The translations under genes and the position numbers were made by a program. From contig CAVYJN010000007.1 of NCBI GenBank assembly GCA_963768885.1, positions 310,001 through 374,000 of the forward strand: a DNA stretch of 64,000 bases. Reading direction: 5' to 3'. This document shows positions 53,915 through 62,507 of this stretch, in pieces; the stretch's first letter is position 1, and every line of letters begins with the position of its first letter. Below the pieces are notes generated by a model. The model saw only the letters and a program-made list of their open reading frames with translations. It made no database searches and was not told where the DNA came from. Origin of the DNA: DASRIA01 sp963768885 (lineage in GTDB: Bacteria > Actinomycetota > Thermoleophilia > Solirubrobacterales > JBBDJG01).

Positions 53915-54355
53915 ATGTACCACTTTAGTCGCGCGATCTACCGCGACCTTTCCCCGTACGTCTGCGACGAGAAGCCCTCCTCGCAGACCGCGAGCAACCG
54001 CACGCTCGTCCTGCGCGAATGCGAGTCCGCCATCGAGCGCCTGATGACCGACCGCCGCTACTTCGCCCGCCCCGCACGCACGCTCTTCACCAACGTGCGC
54101 CCGTATTTCTCGATCGGCGACCTGCCACGGGTCTACGTGATCATCGACCGCAACATCGAGCTGGCGCTGCGGTTCCTGGCCCAGGTCCCCGACTACGCCT
54201 ACGACACAGGCGGCGCGCCGCGTGGCTGCCAGGCGATGACCCGCAAGGGCCAGCCCTGCCAGCGCCAGCCGCTGCACGCGAGCGACTACTGCCCTTCGCA
54301 CCAGCACCTCACCGAGACCTTCGAGGACCTCGAGCTGGTGGATCTGGCCGCTTAG
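53915..54355 (+). CDS. Conserved hypothetical protein with C-terminal Cys/His zinc motif
   Basis: A 146-residue protein. The first 95 residues form a helical unit (LRECESAIERLM, RTLFTNVRPYFSIGDLPRVYVIIDRNIELALRFLAQV). The end carries GCQAMTRKGQPCQRQPLHA then SDYCPSHQHL, giving C-x7-C-x10-C-x2-H, a likely single-zinc knuckle known from small nuclear-like and phage-associated proteins. GAGGTAG precedes the ATG. Its function is unknown. The stop codon lies inside a GGCCGC/GCGGCC hairpin and another hairpin follows. Confidence 0.65.
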   Translation: MYHFSRAIYRDLSPYVCDEKPSSQTASNRTLVLRECESAIERLMTDRRYFARPARTLFTNVRPYFSIGDLPRVYVIIDRNIELALRFLAQVPDYAYDTGGAPRGCQAMTRKGQPCQRQPLHASDYCPSHQHLTETFEDLELVDLAA

Positions 54356-54376
54356 GCGGCCGTCGGGCCGAAGAGA

Positions 54377-54419
54377 CGAGCACCGGGGCAGGACCCTCCC
54401 CCTGACGCCCTGGTGCTCG
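54377..54419. terminator. Stem-loop after the zinc-knuckle gene
   Basis: CGAGCACC with GGTGCTCG, extended inward by one G-T pair and GGGC/GCCC, gives 13 pairs around a 17-base loop. It separates this gene from hyuA; no T-run follows. Confidence 0.45.
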
Positions 54420-54455
54420 GCTCGCGGCCGCCCGCCGCGTTAGATTCGCGGCGCC

Positions 54456-56474
54456 GTGACCGCCCCTCCCGAGACCGCCGCGCGCCGCTGGTCGCTCGGC
54501 GTCGACGTGGGCGGCACGTTCACCGACGCCGTGCTGGCCACGGAAGGAGCCTTGTTCAGCGGCAAGGTGCCGACCACGCCGCACGACCAGTCCGAGGGCG
54601 TGATGGCGGCCGTGCGGATCGTGCTCGCGCGCGCCGGCGCGCGCGAGCAGGACGTCGAGAGCTTCGGCCACGGCATGACCGTTGCGACCAACGCGCTGCT
54701 CGAGGAGCGCGGCGCGCGGACCGCGCTGCTGACGACCGAGGGATTCACCGACGTCCTCGAGATCGCACGTCAGACGCGGCCGGAGCTGTACCGGCCGTGC
54801 CGCGCGCGGCCGGCGCCGCTCGTTCCGGCGGAGCGGCGGTTGAGCGTCGCGGAGCGTTGCGGGCCCGAGGGCGTGATCCGGCCGCTCGACGACGAGCGCC
54901 TCGGGCAGACGCTCGACCGCCTGCGCGAGATGGAGGTCGAGTCGGTCGCCGTCTGCCTGCTGCACTCCTATGCCCACCCCGCGCACGAGCGCGCGGTGGC
55001 GCGTGCCGTGGAGCGGGCGCTCCCGGGCGCGCACGTTTCGGCGTCCCATGACCTCGTGAGCGTGTTCCGCGAGTACGAGCGCACGTCGACGACCGTGATC
55101 GACGCCTACCTGTCGCCGCTGCTGCGCGGCTACCTCGAGCGACTCGCCGAACGCGCTGTGGCGTCCGGCCTGCCCGAGCCGGAGATCATGCGTTCGAGCG
55201 GCGGGCTGACGAGCGCCGCCGAGGCGGCCCGCCACGGCGCATGGACCGTCCTGTCCGGGCCGGCGGCCGGGGCGGTGGGCGCCGCACACGCCGGCGCACG
55301 GTCCGGCCATCCCGACCTGCTGTCCTTTGACATGGGCGGCACCTCCTGCGACGTGGCGGTGGTCGACGCGGGCGCGGTCAGGGAAGCATCGGAGCAGGAG
55401 ATCGCGGGCCGCCCGTTGCAGCTTCCGATGCTCGACGTCCACACGGTCGGCGCCGGCGGCGGGAGCATCGGCTGGGCCGACGCGGGCGGCGCGCTGCGCG
55501 TGGGCCCCCGCTCCGCGGGCGCCGTGCCCGGGCCGGCGTGCTACGGCCGCGGAGGGGCCGAGCCCACCGTGACGGACGCGAACCTGGTGCTCGGCTACCT
55601 CGGCGCCGACGCCCCGCTCGCGGGCGGGGTACGCCTCGACGAGCGCGCCGCGCGTCGCGCCGTGGAGGAACTCGGGGCGACGCTCGGGCTGGAACTCGAA
55701 GATGCCGCGCGCGGCATCGTGCGCGTCGCCGACGAGGAGATGCTGCGGGCGCTGCGCGTCGCGACGGTCGAGCGCGGGATCGACCCGCGACGCCATGCGC
55801 TGCTCGCGTTCGGAGGCGCGGGCCCGATGCATGCCGCGAGGCTGGCACAGGAGCTCGGCGTCGAGCGGGTCGTCTGCCCGCGCGCCGCGGGAGTCCTCTC
55901 GGCCCTGGGCCTCGCGACCGCGGGCCGCAGGCGGGACGCCGCCCGCACGGTGTTCCTCTCGGAGCGCGACGTCGCCGCGGGGCACGCCGCCACGGCGGTG
56001 CGCGAGCTCGCGGAGACGGCGTCGCGCGGACTGACCGGCGCCCGCGTCGACGTGACCTGGGACGTGCGCTATGCGGGCCAGGCGTTCGAGCTCCCCGTGC
56101 AGGCGCCCGCCGACGCCGATGTCGCGACCCTGCGCCGGCGGTTCGAGCGCGCGCACGGAGAGCGCTACGGCTACGCGGACCCCGACGGCGCGCTGGAGAT
56201 AGTCAACCTGCGCGTGACCGCGACGGTGCCCCGCGAGCACGCGGCCGGCGAGCTCCCACCGGCCGCGACGCCGCGTCGCGGCACGCGGAGCGCGGACTTC
56301 GACGGGCTCCGTGTGCAGACCGCGGTCCTGGGCGGGCCGCCGGTGGCCGGCGAGCGGCTCGCGGGTCCCGCGATCCTCGAGCTGGAGGAGGCCACGGTGG
56401 TCGTGCCGCCCGGGTGGGCGGCTACCTCCGATCCCGCCGGGGCCGTGTTGCTCGATCGCGCGGTGGGAACATGA
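54456..56474 (+). CDS. hyuA: Hydantoinase/oxoprolinase family protein, HyuA-type
   Basis: ATP-dependent subunit A of the hydantoinase/5-oxoprolinase/acetone carboxylase family. The actin-like phosphate loops are LGVDVGGTFTDAVL near residue 16 and LSFDMGGTSCDVAVV near residue 290; LAFGGAGPMHAARL near residue 450 is the adenosine loop. 672 residues is usual. Substrate (N-methylhydantoin, 5-oxoproline or related lactam) is unknown. GTG 54456 follows a TAGATT box by nine bases without a ribosome-binding site. The stop overlaps the hyuB ATG. Confidence 0.92.
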   Translation: MTAPPETAARRWSLGVDVGGTFTDAVLATEGALFSGKVPTTPHDQSEGVMAAVRIVLARAGAREQDVESFGHGMTVATNALLEERGARTALLTTEGFTDVLEIARQTRPELYRPCRARPAPLVPAERRLSVAERCGPEGVIRPLDDERLGQTLDRLREMEVESVAVCLLHSYAHPAHERAVARAVERALPGAHVSASHDLVSVFREYERTSTTVIDAYLSPLLRGYLERLAERAVASGLPEPEIMRSSGGLTSAAEAARHGAWTVLSGPAAGAVGAAHAGARSGHPDLLSFDMGGTSCDVAVVDAGAVREASEQEIAGRPLQLPMLDVHTVGAGGGSIGWADAGGALRVGPRSAGAVPGPACYGRGGAEPTVTDANLVLGYLGADAPLAGGVRLDERAARRAVEELGATLGLELEDAARGIVRVADEEMLRALRVATVERGIDPRRHALLAFGGAGPMHAARLAQELGVERVVCPRAAGVLSALGLATAGRRRDAARTVFLSERDVAAGHAATAVRELAETASRGLTGARVDVTWDVRYAGQAFELPVQAPADADVATLRRRFERAHGERYGYADPDGALEIVNLRVTATVPREHAAGELPPAATPRRGTRSADFDGLRVQTAVLGGPPVAGERLAGPAILELEEATVVVPPGWAATSDPAGAVLLDRAVGT

Positions 56475-58024
56475 GCGAGCGCCTCGACCCCGTGACCCTG
56501 CAGGTGATGCTCGGCGGCCTGCGCGCGCTCTGCGAGGAGATGGGCGCGGTGCTCGTGCGCGCGGCGCACTCGGCGAACATCAAGGAGCGCAGGGACGCAT
56601 CGACCGCGCTGTTCGACGCCGCCGGCCGGATGGTGATGCAGGCCGAGCACATTCCCGTGCACCTCGGCGCGATGCCGGACGCGGTCGCCGCCGTCCTCGA
56701 CCGCGACCACTCCGATGGAGACGTCTGGGTCCTGAACGACCCCTACGCGGGCGGCACCCACCTGCCGGACATCACCGTGATCTCGCCGCTGTTCCGCGCC
56801 GGGCGGCATGCCGGCTTCGCCGCCACGCGCGCGCACCACGCCGACGTCGGCGGCGACGTCCCCGGCAGCATGCCCGCGCGCTCGCGGCGGCTCGAGGAAG
56901 AGGGAGTGGTGATCCCGCCGACCCTGCTGGGCCGCGAGTGGAAGCTCGACGCGGGCCTGCTCGACTCACTGGTCGCGCGCATGCGGGGCCCGCGCCAGCG
57001 CGCCGCGGACCTGCGCGCCCAGCTCGCGGCGAACCGCCTCGCGGCGCGCCGCCTCGACGAGCTCGCCGACCGGCACGGCGACGAGGTCCTGTTCGGTGCG
57101 ATGGACGAGGTCCTGAGCTACGCGGAGCGCCGCACCCGCGCCTCGATCGCGACGATGCCGGACGGGCGCTACCGCGCCACCGACGTGCTCGAGGACGACG
57201 GCTCGGGGGAGCCGTCCGATCTGCGCATCACATGCGAGGTGCGCATCGTGGGCGACCGGCTCGAGGTGGACTTCGCGGGGACCGACCCCCAAAGCGACGG
57301 CAACCTCAACTGCCCGCTGTCGGTGACCAAGTCCGCGGTGTTCTATGTGGTGCGCGTGCTGACCGACCCGGACATCCCACCGTCCGCGGGCGCGCATCGC
57401 CCGGTGCACGTCTCCGCGCCCGCGGGGACGGTCGTGAACGCACGGCCGCCGGCCGCGGTGGCGGGGGGCAACGTGGAGACCTCGAGCCGCATCGCGGACG
57501 TGACGATGGCGGCGCTCGGCCAGGCCGTGCCCGCGCCCGCGGCCGGCCAGGGGACGATGAACAACGTCACCCTCGGCAACGAGCGGTTCACCTACTACGA
57601 GACGATCGGCGGCGGGCAGGGCGCCTGCCCGGACGCCGACGGGCCGTCCGCCGTCCACGTCGCGATGAGCAACACGCTCAACACGCCGGTCGAGGCGCTC
57701 GAGGTCGAGTTCCCCCTGCGCGTCACCGAGTACGCCGTGCGGCGGGGCTCCGGCGGCGAGGGGGCCCATCACGGCGGCGACGGGGTCGTGCGCGAGGTCG
57801 AGGCGCTCGAAGCGATGTCCTTCTCGCTGCTGACCGAGCGCCGCCGGGTCGCCCCCCCGGGCGCCGCGGGCGGCGGGCCCGGCGCGCCGGGCCGCAACGG
57901 CCTGCGCCGCCGCGACGGCGGCCGGGTAAGCCTGCCGTCCAAGGCGCAGGGCGCGCTCGACCCCGGCGACCGGCTGCGGATCGAGACCCCGGGCGGCGGC
58001 GGGCACGGCCCGGCGAGCGCCTGA
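56471..58024 (+). CDS. hyuB: Hydantoinase B/oxoprolinase family protein, HyuB-type
   Basis: Partner of HyuA. The 517-residue protein has the family blocks RAAHSANIKERRDASTALFD, NDPYAGGTHLPDITVISPLF, HHADVGGDVPGSM and GGNVETSSRIADV, and ends in a glycine-rich segment GAAGGGPGAPGRNGL with ETPGGGGHG. Together they hydrolyse a cyclic amide using ATP. ATG 56471 overlaps hyuA by four bases, so the subunits are translationally coupled. Confidence 0.93.
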   Translation: MSERLDPVTLQVMLGGLRALCEEMGAVLVRAAHSANIKERRDASTALFDAAGRMVMQAEHIPVHLGAMPDAVAAVLDRDHSDGDVWVLNDPYAGGTHLPDITVISPLFRAGRHAGFAATRAHHADVGGDVPGSMPARSRRLEEEGVVIPPTLLGREWKLDAGLLDSLVARMRGPRQRAADLRAQLAANRLAARRLDELADRHGDEVLFGAMDEVLSYAERRTRASIATMPDGRYRATDVLEDDGSGEPSDLRITCEVRIVGDRLEVDFAGTDPQSDGNLNCPLSVTKSAVFYVVRVLTDPDIPPSAGAHRPVHVSAPAGTVVNARPPAAVAGGNVETSSRIADVTMAALGQAVPAPAAGQGTMNNVTLGNERFTYYETIGGGQGACPDADGPSAVHVAMSNTLNTPVEALEVEFPLRVTEYAVRRGSGGEGAHHGGDGVVREVEALEAMSFSLLTERRRVAPPGAAGGGPGAPGRNGLRRRDGGRVSLPSKAQGALDPGDRLRIETPGGGGHGPASA

Positions 58025-58086
58025 CGGACAGTCAATCGCGCGGCAGCGCTCCCTCAGGCGGGGGTGACTGACTTGCCGATCAACAC

Positions 58087-58115
58087 TTGGAACTTTTGCG
58101 ATCAGCCCCTACAAT
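58087..58115 (+). promoter_or_regulatory. Promoter of the DUF1802 gene
   Basis: TTGGAA (58087-58092) and TACAAT (58110-58115) are separated by 17 bases, the classical sigma-70-like spacing, and are the best -35/-10 pair in the window. Transcription should start near 58122, immediately ahead of the structured leader. Confidence 0.7.
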
Positions 58116-58125
58116 GGACCGCACG

Positions 58126-58221
58126 TTGGCGGTTTTTCCCGCTGCAGGCGCGTTCTTAGGCGCCTGGACCAAAGGGACGAAGTCCGGATGGGCATGGGCT
58201 CCCAGCATCCGAGACCGCCAA
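58126..58221 (+). promoter_or_regulatory. Candidate junction-type leader RNA upstream of DUF1802
   Basis: An eight-base-pair perfect closing stem TTGGCGGT/ACCGCCAA (58126-58133 with 58214-58221) surrounds three hairpins: CAGGCGC/GCGCCTG (58145-58151 with 58160-58166, eight-base loop), GGAC/GTCC (58175-58178 with 58182-58185, loop GAA) and GGATGGG with CCC-AG-CATCC (58186-58210). This four-way-junction layout lies between a clear promoter and an ATG with no ribosome-binding site 11 bases beyond the closing stem. It does not match a riboswitch class I know. Confidence 0.6.
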
Positions 58222-58231
58222 GCCAATACTG

Positions 58232-58876
58232 ATGCCAGTAGCTTTCAAAGAATGGGCCGTCACCGTACGGGCGCTCGCCGAGGGCGAGCAGCTCGTGACG
58301 CTGCGCAAGGGCGGGATCCGCGAGGAGAACAAGCATTTCGAGGTCGAGCACGACCGCTTCTTCCTCTACCCCACCTTCGATCACCAACGTAACAACCTCG
58401 TCAGACAGTCCCACCACCCCGAGCTGCGCCGCGCGCTCGAGGAGGGCGTGTGGGCCGACGGGGAGCCGCCGCCCAAGGCGCTGATCCAGGACGGCGGCAT
58501 CGAGCAGCCCGACCGCGTGCGGATCCGTGCGTGGGCCGAGGTCCACGAGCACTACGAGGTCTCCGACCCGCGGATCGTCGACTCTCTCAGCCCGTTCCAC
58601 ATCTGGACGCCCGACTACGCGTTCAAGCGGCTGCGCTGGAAGCCGCGGCATCCGCTGCACGTCCTCGTGCTGCGCGTCTACCGGATCCAGCGGCCCGTCA
58701 CAGTGCGCGTGCGCCCCGAGTACGAGGGGTGCATGTCCTGGGTCGAGATCGACCGGGACCTGCCCTTCGAGGGCACGCCGGTGATCGCCGACGAGGAGTT
58801 CGAGCGTGCGGCGGCGGGCATCGAGACGGTCGTGCGCGAGGCAGGCGTGCTCGCCGGCGCAGCCTCGGTCGCCTGA
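58232..58876 (+). CDS. DUF1802 family protein
   Basis: A 214-residue protein: FKEWAVTVRALAEGEQLVTLRKGGI at the start, FLYPTFDHQ, and the C-terminal WVEIDRDLPFEGTPVIADEEF match DUF1802, an uncharacterised family also common in cyanobacteria. It is probably cytosolic: no membrane segment or signal. No ribosome-binding site precedes the ATG; the nearest upstream element is the structured leader. It is followed at about 30 bases by a DUF1152-like gene on the same strand. Confidence 0.8.
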   Translation: MPVAFKEWAVTVRALAEGEQLVTLRKGGIREENKHFEVEHDRFFLYPTFDHQRNNLVRQSHHPELRRALEEGVWADGEPPPKALIQDGGIEQPDRVRIRAWAEVHEHYEVSDPRIVDSLSPFHIWTPDYAFKRLRWKPRHPLHVLVLRVYRIQRPVTVRVRPEYEGCMSWVEIDRDLPFEGTPVIADEEFERAAAGIETVVREAGVLAGAASVA

Positions 58877-58905
58877 ACCAGGCCAGCCGCTCTCTTCACG
58901 ACGTC

Positions 58906-59828
58906 GTGCGCGAGGCCTCGCGCGCGCTGGTCCTGGGAATCGGCGGCGGCGGCGACGTGGTCGGCGCGCTCGCGGCCGCGGAGCTTTGCCGCGCGCCTCG
59001 GCACCGAGGTCGTGATGGGCGGCGTCACCTGGGAGCGCCGGCCGATCGACCCCGAGCCGGGCCCGCGCTCGGCCGCAGAGATCGTCGACGGGCGCGAGCT
59101 CGCCGAGGGCGTGCTGCTGGCCGGGCCCGCACACGCGCACGCGCACAGGCGCGCTGTTCGCCGAGTCCCGCATGGCGGAGCTGCTCGGGGAGCCCACGGT
59201 GCTCGTCGATCCGGGCGTGGGCGCCGCGCGCGTCGCGCGCGGGCTCGGAACGTGCGGGCGCGGAGCTGGGCGTCGACCTGTTCGTGTTCGTCGACGTCGG
59301 CGGCGACGTGCTCGCCGACGGGACGGAGCCCGGGCTCGCGAGCCCGCTGTGCGACGCGCTGATGCTCGCCGCGGCCGCGCGGCTGCGAGCGCACCGGCGC
59401 CGCGGTCGTCGGCGCGATCTTCGGCCCGGGCTGCGACGGCGAGCTCACGCTCGAGGAGCTGCTCGGGCGGCTCGCCCTGCTCGCCGCCGCCGGCGGCCTG
59501 CTCGCGATCGAGGCGATGAGCGCCGCGGCGACCGAGGCCGTCGAGCGTGCGGCGCGCGTCGATACCGACCGAGGCAAGCGCGCAGGCCGTGCGCTGCGCG
59601 CGCGGCGAGGTCGGCACGACCACGATCCGCGGCGGGCGGCGCACCGTGCACCTCACCCCGTTCGGCGCGACGACCGTCTACCTGGACCCGGCGCGCGCCG
59701 TCAACGGCGCCGCGCCGCTGGCGCGCGCGGTCGACGACGCGCGCGACCTCGAGGAGGCGCAATCCCGGCTGAGCGCGCTCGGCGTCCACACCGAGCTCGA
59801 CTACGAGCGCGAAGCGAGCGACCGGTAG
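58906..59828 (+). CDS. DUF1152-domain protein (multiple frameshifts)
   Basis: The N-terminal nucleotide-loop-like sequence ALVLGIGGGGDVVGALAAAEL, then VVMGGVTWERRPIDPEPGPRS in a second frame, VLVDPGVGAARVARGL and a final VHLTPFGATTVYLDP with tail EEAQSRLSALGVHTELDY match DUF1152. Frame changes lie near 58988, 59150, 59250, 59390 and 59570, mostly one extra C or G. The frames are otherwise consistent, so the gene is probably intact in the organism. GTG 58906 is the first in-frame start. Function unknown; the GGGGD loop suggests nucleotide or sugar-nucleotide binding. Follows DUF1802. Confidence 0.7.
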
Positions 59829-59840
59829 TAGGCTGGCCGC

Positions 59841-60605
59841 GTGCCCTGGGTAGAGACGCCGTCACTGTCGTTCACGGCCCGCCACGAGGCATCGCAGTCC
59901 GACGACGCGCTCGCCGTGCTCGAGGACCTGGAGCAGCACCGCGCGCACCTCGAGCAGCTGCTGCCGCGCGTTCCCGGCAGCGTCACGGTGATCCTGCACG
60001 ACTCGCCCGTGCAGCTCTACTTCGCAAGCCCCATGCTGGCGCTGACGCGCAGGCTCGCCTCGCGCGCGGCCCGGCGATACATGGTCGGCTGGTACCGCAG
60101 GGGCGAGGTCCACACGCTGTCGGGACCGGCGCTGCGAGAGCTCTCCGCGGGGCCGGACTCCGAGCGTGCTCTGCTGCTGAGCCCGCGGCGCGTGTACACG
60201 GCCCTCGCGATCGGGACCAACAACCCGCTGCTGCCCCCGCCCGCGCGCCCCGGGGCCCTCGCCCATCTCCTGCGCGAGCCGTGGCTCGCCGACGGGGCCG
60301 CCCAGCACTTCAGCGGTCAGGTCCAGTTCATGCGCGCCGCGATCGCGACCCGGCTGCGGGAGGGGCAGGTGCGGTTTCCGCCGAGCCGCCGCGACGCCGG
60401 CCTGCTCGGCGGCACGGTCTTCGATCTGCTGCAGCGGGAGCAGGGCGAGCGGGCGTGCGTGCGACTCGCCACCCACCCGGCATCGAGCAAGCGCGCGGCG
60501 CTCGAGGAGGCGTTCGGGCGCCCCCCGGCCGAGGTGGCGCGAGCCTGGCGGGAGCACCTCGAGCGCCTCGCGACCCCGGCACCGGCGGTGTCGCCGGCCC
60601 TCTAG
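59841..60605 (+). CDS. Peptidase MA-like hypothetical protein without catalytic HExxH
   Basis: A 254-residue protein. HLLREPWLADGAAQHFSGQ near residue 150 matches the post-helix segment of MA-clan gluzincins (P-W-L-x-D/E-G), and GTVFDLLQREQGERACVRLA further on resembles the C-terminal segment of such peptidases. The expected HExxH helix upstream is replaced by sequence with no such motif (PPPARPGALAHLL), so it is probably not an active zinc peptidase. No signal peptide. GTG 59841 follows a TAGGCT box by six bases. Role unknown. Confidence 0.55.
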   Translation: MPWVETPSLSFTARHEASQSDDALAVLEDLEQHRAHLEQLLPRVPGSVTVILHDSPVQLYFASPMLALTRRLASRAARRYMVGWYRRGEVHTLSGPALRELSAGPDSERALLLSPRRVYTALAIGTNNPLLPPPARPGALAHLLREPWLADGAAQHFSGQVQFMRAAIATRLREGQVRFPPSRRDAGLLGGTVFDLLQREQGERACVRLATHPASSKRAALEEAFGRPPAEVARAWREHLERLATPAPAVSPAL

Positions 60606-60650
60606 CGCCGGGCGGCGCGGCGCCGCGGCCGCCGTGGTACGACGACTGCG

Positions 60651-61985
60651 ATGCAACGCCTGACCCGACGCCAGCTGGTCGCGCGCGGCGGCGCCGCCGC
60701 CGGCGCGGCGGCACTCGGCTCGCTCGCGCTCGCGCGTGAGCTGAACCGCGCGGTCGACGGCCCACCCGAGCCGCGCACGGCCGCGCGCCCCCTGAAGGGC
60801 CTCGCGCTGGGCGGCTTCGGCCCGTTGCGCTCAGAGCACGATCCTCACGACTACCTCGAGTGGGGAAACCGCGCATACGTGCGCTCGAGCCGGACCGACG
60901 TGATCCGTCTGCAGGTCTCGTGGCGCTTCCTGCAGCCCCAACCGCCGCCCGACAGGGCGGCCTCCTGGCAGCAGCTGAACCGCGAGCACGGCGACGGCGC
61001 GCTGCGCCGCCTCGACCGGCAGATCGCCGCGGCGAACCGTGACGGCGTGCGCGTCATCCTCGGCCTCTACCACTCCTACCCGGAGTGGTCCAACGGCACG
61101 GCGCCGGGAGCGGCCGAGCCGGTCACCGGCAAGCCGGCCGACGCCAAGCTGCCCGGCGACCTCTCCCCGGAGGGGCCGTGGAGCTGGTTCGCGTCCTACC
61201 TCGCCGCGCGCTACGGCAGCGCCCGGCGCAACGCCACGGGACCCCGGCCCGCCGACGCGCGGCGACGTGAGCGGGCCGGCAACCCGCTGGGCGCGACGAT
61301 CTGGGGCCTCGAGATCTGCAACGAGCCGAACCTGCTGTGCTGGCCGCAGCAGGGAGTCGCGGACGCCGTCGCCGCGATGGCGACGGCCGCGGCGGGCGCC
61401 GTCGCCGGGCGCCCCTACCCCGCGCTGCTGCTCCTGCCGGCGACCTCCGACTATCCCGACGCCGACGTGGTCAAGGACGGCGTGCTCGTCGCCACGGGCT
61501 GGCCGGGGTTCACCGCCGCCGTGCTGGACCGGCTGCGCACGCTGACGATCGCCGGCGGCGCCCTGCCGGCGTGGTCGCACCACAACTACCGCGACGTCAA
61601 GGCGGCGGACGGTCGCAGCGATCGCGCGCGCGGGGCGATCGGCCTGCTCTCGGAGCATGCCTGGCCCGGCGACCGGCGGCTGTACCTCACGGAGGGCGGC
61701 GTCGACCTCGACCGCGTCGGCCCGGAGCACTGCCCGGAGCTCGACCTCCCGGGCTCGGCCGGCCTCCCCGCCCGCGAGCTCTGCCAGGCACGCCTGATTC
61801 GCGAGAGCTTCGCCGCGATGAGCACGCCCGACGTCGCCCTCTGGACGCAGTACAAGATCAACGACCAGCGCGCGGACGTCACCACCGCGTCGGGGTTGCG
61901 GCGCGACTTCCGGTTCGCCGCGGACGGGACGCCGGTCGGGCCCGGAGCCGAGCGGCCGGCGTGGCAGGTCTGGCGCGACCTCTGA
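60651..61985 (+). CDS. Tat-exported glycoside-hydrolase-like (clan GH-A) protein
   Basis: A 444-residue exported protein. The N-terminus TRRQLVARGGAAAGAAALG is a twin-arginine signal. The body looks like a TIM-barrel glycosidase of clan GH-A: GVRVILGLYHSYPEW (strand 3-like), WGLEICNEPNLLCWP with the acid/base NEP motif near residue 220, HHNYRD, and LYLTEGGVD with the presumed nucleophile Glu near residue 347. This resembles GH5/GH39-type enzymes; the substrate is unknown. It is the last plus-strand gene before the minus-strand cysteine cluster. Confidence 0.7.
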   Translation: MQRLTRRQLVARGGAAAGAAALGSLALARELNRAVDGPPEPRTAARPLKGLALGGFGPLRSEHDPHDYLEWGNRAYVRSSRTDVIRLQVSWRFLQPQPPPDRAASWQQLNREHGDGALRRLDRQIAAANRDGVRVILGLYHSYPEWSNGTAPGAAEPVTGKPADAKLPGDLSPEGPWSWFASYLAARYGSARRNATGPRPADARRRERAGNPLGATIWGLEICNEPNLLCWPQQGVADAVAAMATAAAGAVAGRPYPALLLLPATSDYPDADVVKDGVLVATGWPGFTAAVLDRLRTLTIAGGALPAWSHHNYRDVKAADGRSDRARGAIGLLSEHAWPGDRRLYLTEGGVDLDRVGPEHCPELDLPGSAGLPARELCQARLIRESFAAMSTPDVALWTQYKINDQRADVTTASGLRRDFRFAADGTPVGPGAERPAWQVWRDL

Positions 61986-62001
61986 GCCCGCGGGGCCGTC
62001 C

Positions 62002-62505
62002 CTAGACGACGCCCGACAGCCAGATCAGCAGGGCCACGACCCCGGCGCCGAGGAGCACTCCGGCGAGCAGCATGCCCGGCGCCGGGCCGTCGCGCCCGTC
62101 CTCGTGGACGGGTCCCGGCTCGTGCACCTCGATCTCGCTCTGCAGCAGCACCTGGCGCGCCACCTCGAGGCCCGACTCCGCGACGAGCACGTCGCGCGGC
62201 CCGGCCGCGAGCATGTCGGGGACGTCGAAGCCCGCCGAGCGGCGCAGGGTGCTGGGCACGCCCTCCTCCAGCAGCAGCATCTGTATGAACTCCGCCTCGG
62301 GCTGCTGGCGCCCGGTCGCGACGCGTCGCAGGTCGCCGCGGGAGTACTGCGGCTTGATCTTGCGCGCGCGCTGCTGGACATCGGAGGCCTGCTCCTCCGC
62401 GCCGACCTCGCCGGCGTAGGTGAGCGGCATCCCGCACTCGGCGCAGAACCGCTCCTCCAGCGGATAACGGATCGCGCAGTGCGGGCACGCGAGGGGCTCG
62501 GACAT
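62002..62505 (-). CDS. Zinc-ribbon plus DUF2007-like protein with C-terminal helix
   Basis: A 167-residue protein in three parts: a zinc ribbon (CPHCAIRYP and CAECGMPL, two CxxC), a DUF2007-like signal-transducing domain (EAEFIQMLLLEEGVPSTLRR... DVLVAESGLEVARQVLL), and a final membrane helix (LLAGVLLGAGVVALLIWLS). DUF2007-type proteins are small and of unknown function. The ATG at 62505 is right next to the Mec gene stop (62508), so it is probably the last gene of the cysteine cluster. Confidence 0.7.
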   Translation of the reverse strand: MSEPLACPHCAIRYPLEERFCAECGMPLTYAGEVGAEEQASDVQQRARKIKPQYSRGDLRRVATGRQQPEAEFIQMLLLEEGVPSTLRRSAGFDVPDMLAAGPRDVLVAESGLEVARQVLLQSEIEVHEPGPVHEDGRDGPAPGMLLAGVLLGAGVVALLIWLSGVV

Positions 62506-62507
62506 CG

